Part shown: piece by piece, positions 53,301 through 61,900 of the stretch
Position numbering within the stretch: position 1 is the stretch's first letter
Layout of the letters: every line of letters starts with the position of its first letter
DNA from: Gilichinskyi gelida
Lineage (GTDB): Bacteria; Acidobacteriota; Thermoanaerobaculia; Gp7-AA8
Assembly: GCA_038040385.1 (NCBI GenBank)
Contig: JBBPII010000002.1
Coordinates: forward strand, 124,001 to 188,000
Length of the DNA stretch: 64,000 nucleotides
Reading direction: 5' to 3'
The notes under the pieces: model-generated
What the model was told of the DNA's origin: nothing
The model's database searches: none
The model's input: only the letters and a program-made list of their open reading frames with translations
Translations under genes and position numbers: made by a program

Positions 53301-56300
53301 GCTGATCGTCAACTCCGTGCAGAACTTCCCGCCGGTCTTCAACCTTCAGGGCGGGCAGTTGTCGGCGAACCAGTTGATCAACGTTCCCAGCGGCGCCGCG
53401 TTCAACTGGAACGGCGGCTCGATCAGCGGCTCGACCGGACAGTTGGCCATCAAGAGCGGCGGCACCATGACCATCGACACCGCCGCCACCTCGCTTTCCA
53501 TGGGCCTCGTGCCGCTGGTCATCGATGCCGGCGGCAACGTCAACTGGAACAGCGGCTCCAACTCGCTCAGCTTCCAGGCCGGCGCCTCAGTGACGGACAA
53601 CGGCACCTTCACCGTCTCCACCAACAGCTCGCTCACCGGCACCGCCTCCTTCGCCGTGAACGGTATCTTCCAGCACACCGTCGCCGGCACGCTCGGCGTC
53701 ACCCTGCCGCTCAACGTGCAGTCGGGCGGCACGATCCGGTCGTCCGGCGGCAGCATCCTCGCCCTGCAGGGCCTGGCCGGCGTCAGCCACGCCGGCACCT
53801 TCGACGCGCAGGCCGGCTCGTTCATCGACTTCTCCGCCGGCACGCATCAGTTCAATGCCGGCGCCGGCTTCAGCGCGGGTACCGGCATCTACAAGATCAA
53901 CGGCGCGACGCTGAATTTGAACGGCGTGAACGTCACCGCCCCGAACTTCGGCATCGCCAGCGGGTCGCTCGTCGGCAGCGGCAACCTCGACACGACCACG
54001 AATTTCACCTGGACCGGCGGCACGATGGCCGGCACCGGCACGACGACCGTCGCCAGCGGCACTGCCAGCTTCACCACCGGCCCGCTGACCCTGAACCGCA
54101 ATCTCGTGCTGAGCGGCAACACGACCATGAACGCGCCGAGCGGACTGACCGTTCAGACCACGTCGACCGTTACCAACAACGCCAATTTCAGCGTCCAGAA
54201 CGGCGACGTCCTCTGCTCCGCCTGCACCACCGCGTCCTTCGTCAACAACGGCACCATCCAGAAGTCTGCGGCCGGCGTCACCAACTGGAACGTCCCCATC
54301 ACCGGCAGCGGCATTCTCAGCACAACCGCCGGCAACCTCAACGTTCAGGCAGCAGCCAGCTTCGCCTCTGCCACGGTCAACACATCGTCCATCAACTTCA
54401 GCGGCTCGCCCATCACCCTCGGCTCGCTCAGCGGCACCACCTCCCCGAACGTCACGGTCAGCGGGGGCGCGACGACCGTCAGCGGCTCGACGTCCCTTTC
54501 CGGCAGCGCCTTCCTGCAGGTCACCGGCGGCACCCTCACCATGAACGGCGCCGCGTCTACGGACGTCCTGACCATGAGCGGCGGGACCATCGCCGGCTCC
54601 GGCGCCTTCACCGTGAACGGCGGGAGCGTCTGGTCGGGCGGCTCGATCAACGGCTCCTCGCCGATAACGTTCAACGGGGGCCTCAACATCACCGGCGCCA
54701 ACGGCGCCATGTCGCTGGGCCGGAATCTCGTCAACAACAACACTCTCGGCTACAACCCCCCCAACGCCACCAACGTCCTGACCCTCACTAGCACCACCAC
54801 CATCACCAACAACTCGGCGTTCAACATCATCGGCGGCTTCGACCTCGCCAACTCCGGCTCGGCCACGTTCAACAACACCGCCGCCGGCACCATCAACCGC
54901 GTCAGCGGACCGGCCAACGCCATCATCTTCGGACCGACGTTGTCGAACGCCGGCAGCACCAACTGGAGCGTCGGCAACACTACCTTCGCCAATGGCTTCT
55001 CGCAGACCGCCGGCACCACTACGGTCAACGCGGCGACGATCAGTTTGCCGTTCCCGTTCCTGATCAGCGGCGGCACCCTTTTCGCCAAAGGAACGCTCAA
55101 CGGCGACGTGCAGCTCAGCGGCTCAGCCATCTTCAATCCCGGCACCTCTCCCGGCGCCGTGACCATCCTCGGCAACTACACGCAGGCCTCCGGCAACACC
55201 ATGAACGTGGAGCTCAACGGAACGGTCGCCGGCACTTCGTACGACCAGGTGATCATCAGCGGCAACGCCACCCTCGCCGGCACGCTCAACGTCACCGTCG
55301 GCTACACGCCGGCCAACAACGACTTCTACGACGTCCTCTCGATCGGCGGCACGCGCAGCGGCGACTTCACCACCAAGAACCTGCCGGCTCTCCCGGGCCC
55401 CGGCACCCTCACCGCGACCTACATCATCGGGCCGCCCGAGAAACTGCGCATCCAGGCCGTCGTCCCCAATCCCGATCTGAACATCTCCGTCTCGGCGCCC
55501 GCTACCGTCTTCCACGGACAGAACGCCACCCTCACCTTCGCCATCGGCAACAGCGGCTCGAACCCAGCGAACAGCGTTGTCTTCAACGAGACGCTGACCA
55601 ATGCCACGCTGGTCTCCATTACCAGCACCGGCCCCTGCACCACCACCCCGATCAGTTGCTCGCTCGGCACCATCCCCGGCGGCGGCAGCACCAGCGTGGT
55701 GATGCAGATCAACGCCGGAACGCTCGGCAGCATCACCAGCAACGCCAGCGTCACGCACAGCGTGACCGATCCAACCCCGGCCAACAACAGTGCGCTTAGT
55801 ACGATTACCGTCACTCCGGCTTCGGACTTCGGCATCCTCTCGGTGATCGCCCCGGCGACGGTCAACGCGGGCGCCAACCTCACCGACGTGGTCACCGTGA
55901 AGAACGCCGGCCCCGACGCCAGCGTCCCCACCCTCAGTATCGGCGTCAGCGGCGGCACCATCGTCAGCGCCACCGGCGGCGGCTTCACCTGCTCGGGCAC
56001 GCCCACCAGCCAAACCTGCGCCGGTTCGTCGATCGCCCTCAACGGCACCGCCGCGCTGAACGTGGTGATCACCGCGCAGACCGCGCCGGGGAACGTCGTC
56101 CTCACCGCGACCACCTCGTCGGCTGCCGACCCGAACGGCGCGAACAACAGCGGCACGGCGACCACCGCCATCGGCAACATCGCCGACCTTTCGATCGTGA
56201 AGACCGGGCCTCCCACCGCGACTGTCGGCTCGAACATCACCTACAACCTGGCCATCACCAACCTGGGCCCGTCGAACGCCAACAACGTGGTGGTCAACGA

Positions 56301-58911
56301 TCCGACGCCCGCACGCCTCTCCCTCGTCTCCGTCACCGGCGCGGGCTGCTCGGCCCTTCCCTGCACCATCGCCACCCTGACCAACGGACAGACGGCGACC
56401 GTGCAAGCGACGTTCAACGTCCTCCCCGGACCGCCGGGCAGCTTCTTCAACACGGCCGGAGTGACCACCGACACGCTCGATCTGAACAACAGCAACGACT
56501 TCAGCTCGGCCACCACCGCGATCGGCTGCGGAGGCCAGGGACCGGCTCCCATCTCCCCGGCTGCCAACACCGTGGTCGGCGTCACCGCCACCTTCAGTTG
56601 GGGCGCGGTGACCGGCGCGATCGACTACACCGTCAACGTGAACGTCAACGGAACACCGTTCATCCTCGGACCGACGACCGCGACCTCCATCAGCTCGCCG
56701 CTGCCCGACGGCGCCGGCTTCTGGAACGTCAGCGCGAACTTCGGCGGGAACTGCACCGCGGTGCCGTCGGCCAACGTGCCGTTCACCGTCTGCAGCGGCA
56801 CCGCCGCTCCTCTGCTCCGCCTGATCAGCGAGGCGGTCTCCGGTCAGACCTACCGCGTGGAGTGGGACGGCATCGGCGGCGCGACCGGCTACGAGGTCGA
56901 CGAGTCGACCGACATCAACTTCGCCACCGTGACCACCACCAGTCTCGCCGGCACCGGCGTCAACTTCCAGCACACCGCGTTCACGCCGACGGCGTACTAC
57001 TACCGCGTCCGCGCCTTCCTGCCGTGCGCCGGCCACTTCGGCGCGTACTCGCCCTCGGTGCGCATCGTGATCACCCCCGTCCCGGCGCCCAACGACCCGA
57101 ACCCGAACGTCAACGTCCCCGCCGGCAGCACCCAACCGGTCGTGCAGATCGTGCACATCCCGGGCTTCCCGGGCGGCAGCTTCAGCTTCTTCGCCACCAC
57201 CGACCAGCCGTGGTTCACGGTCACCCCGACCGCCGGCATCCTCCCGCCAGGCGGTCTCGACTTCACCGTGATCTTCAATCCGGCGCTGGTACCGGGCTTC
57301 AACGGCACCTTCACCGGCACGATCATCCTCAGCGTCACCACCTCCACCTCGTCGAGCAGCGGCGGCATCATCGCCAACGCCGAAACGAAGGTGAAGGCGC
57401 CGGTGTCGATCAGCCTGGTGACGCCCGTCAGCTCCACGCCCAAGAGCGGCGTGCCGCCGGCCAATGCCTTGATCATCCCCTCGGTGGGCCATCTCAACGG
57501 AATCAACTCCGTCTGGCGCTCCGACATCCGCCTCGCCAACACCGGCTTCCAGAAAGTGAAGTACCAGCTCACCTTCGCCCCCTCCGGTGAAGACATCTCC
57601 AAGCCGGTCAAGCAGACCACCATCGAGGTCGACGCCGGCGGCACCACAGCCCTCGACGACATCGTCCGCAACTGGTACGGCGTCGGCAGCCTGGGCGAAG
57701 GGGCGAACGGCGTTCTGGAGATCCGGCCGCTGAACATCGCCAACAAGGGCGGCGCGGTGCAGCCGAACGTCGACGTCGCTTTCGTCACCGCCGTCTCCAG
57801 CCGCACCTACAACGTCAGCGCGCAGGGGACGCTCGGGCAGTTCATCCCCGCCGTGCCGTTCGCGTCGTTCATCGGCAAGGCGGCCGGCAGCGGCCTGTCG
57901 ACGATCCTCGGCCTGCAGCAGATCGCCCAGAACGCCGACTTCCGCACCAACCTCGGCCTGGTGGAAGGGGCCGGCAAGCCGGCCACCGTCCAGGTCAACG
58001 TATTCGACGGCGGCGGAAACAAGGTCCTCGCCCAGACCGTGAACCTGGCGGCCGGCGAGCAAAAGCAGCTCAACGGCTTCCTCTCCCAGAACGGCGTCAC
58101 CCTCGCCGACGGCCGCATCGAAGTCCAGGTCACCGGCGGCGACGGCCGCATCACCGCGTACGCCTCGCGCATCGACAACGCCTCGGGCGACCCGCTGCTG
58201 GTCACCGGCGTCCCGCTGCGCGCGCAGAGCGCCACGCACTACGTGGTGCCGGGCGTGGCCAAGCTCAACACCGGCTTCGCCAACTGGCAGAGCGACGTCC
58301 GGATGTTCAACGCCGGCAGCGATCCGGTCACCAGCACCGTCACCTATTACCCCCAGAACAACAGCGGCAGCCCCAGCGTCACGTCGGTCACCGTCAATGC
58401 CGGCGAGACCAAGCAGCTCGACAACGTCCTGCAGACCCTCTTCGGCCTGACCGACACCGGCGGCGCGCTGCACGTCAATACGCCGACGGATACGAACTTC
58501 GTGATCTCCGCACGCACCTTCAACCAGACTTCGAAGGGCAGCTTCGGACAGTACATTCCGGCGGTGACCGCGCTCGACGCGGTCGGCGCCGGCGGACGCG
58601 CCCTTCAAATCCTGCAGGCCGAGGAGTCGGTGAGGTACCGGACGAACGTCGGGATCACCGAGGTCACGGGGAAGCCGGCGGTGGTCGAGTTGAGCATCTT
58701 CCTGCCCGATTCCAAGACCTCCGCGAAGACAGAGTTCCCCCTCGGCGCCAACGAGTTCAAGCAGTTCAACGTCATCCGCGACATCGGTCTGGATAACGTC
58801 TATAACGCCCGCATTCAGGTCCGCGTGTTGAGCGGCGATGGTAAGGTATCGGCGTACGGTTCGGTCATCGACATGCAGACGCAGGACGGCACCTACGTCC
58901 CTGCCCAGTAG
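50359..58911 (+). CDS. Giant exported beta-helix protein with DUF11 domains
   Basis: A 2850-residue surface or secreted protein. A signal peptide with a long N-region ends near 'GAPAEAS' (about residue 43). Residues 45-1690 are a Gly/Asn/Thr/Ser-rich parallel beta-helix with irregular repeats like 'NNGTFTVNGGTIQGPGTF'. Three DUF11-type immunoglobulin-like domains start near 1705, 1823 and 1942. Fibronectin-like and BACON-like modules follow to about 2340. The end holds two related domains, starting near 2369 ('IIPSVGHLNGINSVWRSD') and 2626 ('VVPGVAKLNTGFANWQSD'). There is no exosortase tail or autotransporter barrel. It is likely an adhesin or sheath component. Confidence 0.9.
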   Translation: MTTSPTVLPPRMRRVFAVSLGASAAAIVVLAIAILMVGAPAEASTCTLTTTVPTTNWTDTTKWTGCGGSFPGALAGDTAVVSLSGFTLNVNAVIPAGVILQMTGGGTNVDIPAGNALQIEASSSSTSSNTINVNGGQLGVGAGTVTWGGNLNHNTGTIALTGTLQNVNGQGTFTVNGGTIQGPGTFKIVSGSPVSFTGSGGGMTVNGAFVDTFGILTYSSNTGQSLSLNNGAHLKVQSGAQLSITGGDPIQYNGTGGSAIDVFSGGAMSKGTSVTTTQIDAAVNNGGSVTVTSGILNLYGGGTHSGAFSTATGGTTMGFDGTHAFAAGSTATGAGVFQLVGGNFNVNTTSGAPWAPQFFTQSGGTLAGTGTIRVTSQFVWSGGTQTSAGTTELQGTTSVLGGSVQLDFGRIMANSGTINYGPNGANFLGIDNGAHINNTGIFNLLNDQPINSFTPAASYIENSSTATFNKTGGTSSSISAGFDLLGQSMVVPGAGTTIQLLGGSSTSGKFGGTGATINLSAVGSTVDLAGSLFYKFDATATGLTVTGNGTLRLSSSAGLAITGGPISVTNFVQDDSSLLKTSAAGISVPSLGIYTWNGGTIDGLGGGGDLITVNGTGLLKIKGTSGAMTLQNFAHIKNNGGSIDFNPVSNLSVNNGAVINNAGGTFTFNNNSAFGILSDGINSPTFTNSGTVTKAANPNSQQIAAIFNNNTTLNILGGTLQLAGGGNNVGAIAITNAADRLEITSGTYNLSAGTAISGNGTLAVMNGATLGNNATPSFNNFEMNGSATVNGGVTGSLTINSSFDWNGGTLTGAGSLTTSPGVITDATALVGPITMADGFTFINNGTFNYNPTFNFNFNDNGGGGVNFSNNGIGVFDIKGNGTTAVIGSGNAFNNFGTVKKTAGAGGFTFTVQFANAGGMVDEQFGSNSTIAFNGAGSVMTGGTIQSSNAAGNIDFLNPPGSFSVNGGSFTGPGAINLKGGLLIVNSVQNFPPVFNLQGGQLSANQLINVPSGAAFNWNGGSISGSTGQLAIKSGGTMTIDTAATSLSMGLVPLVIDAGGNVNWNSGSNSLSFQAGASVTDNGTFTVSTNSSLTGTASFAVNGIFQHTVAGTLGVTLPLNVQSGGTIRSSGGSILALQGLAGVSHAGTFDAQAGSFIDFSAGTHQFNAGAGFSAGTGIYKINGATLNLNGVNVTAPNFGIASGSLVGSGNLDTTTNFTWTGGTMAGTGTTTVASGTASFTTGPLTLNRNLVLSGNTTMNAPSGLTVQTTSTVTNNANFSVQNGDVLCSACTTASFVNNGTIQKSAAGVTNWNVPITGSGILSTTAGNLNVQAAASFASATVNTSSINFSGSPITLGSLSGTTSPNVTVSGGATTVSGSTSLSGSAFLQVTGGTLTMNGAASTDVLTMSGGTIAGSGAFTVNGGSVWSGGSINGSSPITFNGGLNITGANGAMSLGRNLVNNNTLGYNPPNATNVLTLTSTTTITNNSAFNIIGGFDLANSGSATFNNTAAGTINRVSGPANAIIFGPTLSNAGSTNWSVGNTTFANGFSQTAGTTTVNAATISLPFPFLISGGTLFAKGTLNGDVQLSGSAIFNPGTSPGAVTILGNYTQASGNTMNVELNGTVAGTSYDQVIISGNATLAGTLNVTVGYTPANNDFYDVLSIGGTRSGDFTTKNLPALPGPGTLTATYIIGPPEKLRIQAVVPNPDLNISVSAPATVFHGQNATLTFAIGNSGSNPANSVVFNETLTNATLVSITSTGPCTTTPISCSLGTIPGGGSTSVVMQINAGTLGSITSNASVTHSVTDPTPANNSALSTITVTPASDFGILSVIAPATVNAGANLTDVVTVKNAGPDASVPTLSIGVSGGTIVSATGGGFTCSGTPTSQTCAGSSIALNGTAALNVVITAQTAPGNVVLTATTSSAADPNGANNSGTATTAIGNIADLSIVKTGPPTATVGSNITYNLAITNLGPSNANNVVVNDPTPARLSLVSVTGAGCSALPCTIATLTNGQTATVQATFNVLPGPPGSFFNTAGVTTDTLDLNNSNDFSSATTAIGCGGQGPAPISPAANTVVGVTATFSWGAVTGAIDYTVNVNVNGTPFILGPTTATSISSPLPDGAGFWNVSANFGGNCTAVPSANVPFTVCSGTAAPLLRLISEAVSGQTYRVEWDGIGGATGYEVDESTDINFATVTTTSLAGTGVNFQHTAFTPTAYYYRVRAFLPCAGHFGAYSPSVRIVITPVPAPNDPNPNVNVPAGSTQPVVQIVHIPGFPGGSFSFFATTDQPWFTVTPTAGILPPGGLDFTVIFNPALVPGFNGTFTGTIILSVTTSTSSSSGGIIANAETKVKAPVSISLVTPVSSTPKSGVPPANALIIPSVGHLNGINSVWRSDIRLANTGFQKVKYQLTFAPSGEDISKPVKQTTIEVDAGGTTALDDIVRNWYGVGSLGEGANGVLEIRPLNIANKGGAVQPNVDVAFVTAVSSRTYNVSAQGTLGQFIPAVPFASFIGKAAGSGLSTILGLQQIAQNADFRTNLGLVEGAGKPATVQVNVFDGGGNKVLAQTVNLAAGEQKQLNGFLSQNGVTLADGRIEVQVTGGDGRITAYASRIDNASGDPLLVTGVPLRAQSATHYVVPGVAKLNTGFANWQSDVRMFNAGSDPVTSTVTYYPQNNSGSPSVTSVTVNAGETKQLDNVLQTLFGLTDTGGALHVNTPTDTNFVISARTFNQTSKGSFGQYIPAVTALDAVGAGGRALQILQAEESVRYRTNVGITEVTGKPAVVELSIFLPDSKTSAKTEFPLGANEFKQFNVIRDIGLDNVYNARIQVRVLSGDGKVSAYGSVIDMQTQDGTYVPAQ

Positions 58912-58926
58912 CGATTAAACCCGTGG

Positions 58927-58950
58927 AAGGCGGCGGAGCCCGCCGCCTTT
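58927..58950 (+). terminator. Hairpin terminator after the giant gene
   Basis: A 10-bp perfect stem (AAGGCGGCGG/CCGCCGCCTT) with a 3-base loop and a short T run, 15 bases after the stop. The weak T run may allow some read-through into the next gene. Confidence 0.65.
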
Positions 58951-58981
58951 CGCGTATTCCACCAAGGTGAAGGGTGTCCAT

Positions 58982-61900
58982 ATGCGCTGCTCGCGGCTGG
59001 TGTTCCCGATTCTCGTCGTACTCGCTTCAGCATCGCTCGCGTACGGAGGCACCGTCAGCGTCACCTCGTTCGCCGAAACCGGCGCGGGAACCCTCGCCGA
59101 CGCCATCAACCAGGCCAATAGCGCCGCCTGCGCGGCTCCCTGCACCATCACCTTCGCCAGCGGCGGCACCATCACCATCTCTACATCGTTTCTTCCGACT
59201 ATCACTGCGGCGAGCGTGACCATCGACGGCTACACGGCGCCGCTCTCAGCACCGAACACCAACGCCTTCGGGCTCGCGGACAACGCCAGGATCCTCGTCG
59301 AGCTCCAGGGGCCGGCCACGGGCACCGGCATCGACATCGGCGCGACAGCGATCGGCACGACCATCAAAGGCCTGGCCATCGGCGGGTTCGACACCGCCAT
59401 TTCCATCGCCGCCGCGAGCGGCGCGGTGAAGGGCAACTTCATCGGCACAAACGCGTTGGGCACCTCGCAGAACCCCAACACCACCGGCGTCCTGATTACC
59501 GCAAACGGCGCGACCATCGGCGGCAATGACGCCGACCGCAACGTGATCAGCGGCAACTCCGACGGCGTGATCTTCGACGGCGGCGCGGCCAACGGCATCG
59601 TCGAAGGCAACTACATCGGCATGCGGCCTGACGTCACCGTAGCCTTCGTTTCCGGCAACATCGGCGTCAATGTCCGCAGCACCGCCGGAACCGGCCATCA
59701 GATCGGCACGGCCGGACGGCCGAATCTCGTCAACGGATTCGGCACAGGCATCGAGGTCGACAGCAACGGCAACACCGTCAAAGCCAATCGGATCGGAACG
59801 ACCGCGGACGGATCGCTGGCCTCCTCGTCCGGCAACAGCCTCGGCCTGAGCGTCGGCGGAAACGGCAACACCATCGGCGGCATTCTGGTGGGCCAAGCCA
59901 ACCAGTTCGCCGGAAACGTCGGCGCCGCGGCGCTCGGCGGCGACGGGAACTCGTTCATCGGCAACCTCGTGGGCACCGATACGGTCGGCAACGCACTGGG
60001 CGTCGGCAACTACGACGTCGGCCTCTACACCACCGGCTCGAACAATTCGATCACGAACAACATCATCAAATCGAGCACCTTTGGCGTCATCGTCTACTAC
60101 CTCCCCGGCAACGCCATCCTCGACAACGTCATCGCCCAGAACAGCAACATCGGCATCGAGCTAGTCGAATTCTTCGAGGACGGTCCCACCCCCAACGACC
60201 CGGGAGACGTCGATCCGTTCTTTCCCGGCGACGGCGGCAACAACATCCAGAACTTCCCCGACATCCACAGCGCGGTGCTCAGCGGCGGCACGCTCACTCT
60301 CGACATCGCCATCGACTCCAGCGGCGTCCCGTCGACCGCTGCGTTCCGCCTGCAGACCTTCGAGGCCGAGAGCTCCGGCCTCAATTCGCAGGGGGCCGTC
60401 CTGCTCGACAGCCGCTGCGTGGCCGGCAACAAGCTCGGTCCCTACGCCATCACCATCCCGGCCGCGCCGGTCGTCATCGGCGACCAACTGGTGATGACGG
60501 CCACCAGCTACACCGACGCCGGCTGCACCACGGTCGGCGACGGCACCTCCGAGTTCTCCTTCCCCGCCGCCACCATCGCCGCGGCGCTGGTGGTGACCAA
60601 CACCAACGACAGCGGGCCCGGCTCCCTGCGCCAGGCCATCACCGACGCCAACGCCTGCTCCACTCCGTGCACCATCATCTTCAACATTCCGGCGCCGTGG
60701 CCGCCGGTGATCCAGCCGGGATCGCAGTTGCCGGCGATCATTGCCGACGGCACCGTCATCGACGGCGGCACGCAGACCATCTTCAGCAACGACGCCAACG
60801 CCAGCGGCCCGGACGTCATCCTCGACGGCACCCTGGCCGGCGTTTCCAACGGCTTCACCATCGACGCGTCGGGCGTCGTCATCCGCGACTTCGTCATCCG
60901 CCGCTTCAACCTGGCGGGCATCGCCGTGACTGATTCTTCCTTCGACCTCTCCGGCAACGTCATCGCCGGCAACTACATCGGCATCGACGCCAACGGCACC
61001 AGCGCCGCCGGAAACGGCACCGGCGTTCTCCTCGGTGACCACGCCCGGCAAACGATGGTCGGTGGCTCAACCGCTCCCGACCGCAACATCATCAGCGGCA
61101 ACAGCGGCGACGGAATCCACATCACCGGCCCCGCGTCCCAGAACAACCTCATCCTGGGAAACTACATCGGCACCAACGCCGCCGGCACCGCCGCCGTGGC
61201 CAACAACCGGGGCGTGGTGATCGATGACGGCGCAAGCGGCAACCACGTCGGCTCGTTCGGAACAGTTCTAATCAGCCCGGAGGCGGTACGCCGGCCGGTC
61301 ACGGCGAGTGCGGCGGGCGACGCCCCCGCTGCGCCGCAACGGCCCCGGAAGAACAAGGCCGTCGCAGCAAGCGTCTGTACCTGCACCCCGACGCCCGACA
61401 ACATCATCAGCGGCAATACCGTCGTCGGGGTCGCCCTCATCAATGCGGGCGGCGGCGGCTCGATCCTCGTCGACAACGCGAAGAGCGGCGTCAAGAGCAG
61501 CGGACGGTTCATCGGCGGTCCCCCGAACACCGTCACCAACGACTTCATCGGCACCGACGCCAGCGGCAACCTCCCCCTCCCGAACGGCGTCGGCGTGCAG
61601 GTGGGCGGAACCACGTTCGCCGCTAGAATCGGCGAGCCGTTCCTCGCCAACATCATCGCCTTCAACACCGGCGCCGGCGTCACGGTCACCGACACCGCCA
61701 CCGGCGCGTCCATTCTCGGCAACGAGATCCACGACAACGGCGGCCTCGGCATCGATCTCAACGCCGACGGCGTCACCCCGAACGACGCCCTCGACGCCGA
61801 CGCCGGCCCCAACGAGCTCACCAACTTCCCGTTGATCGTCGCCACCGGCGTCACCGAGGGCGGCGGCGTCCTCCACGCGAAGCCGTCGACGAATTACGTG

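Noticed and set aside
55123..58608. 1161-codon minus-strand open frame opposite the giant protein gene
   Set aside because: Low-complexity Arg/Gly/Val/Asp composition, no start context, and the plus strand has clear DUF11 domains.
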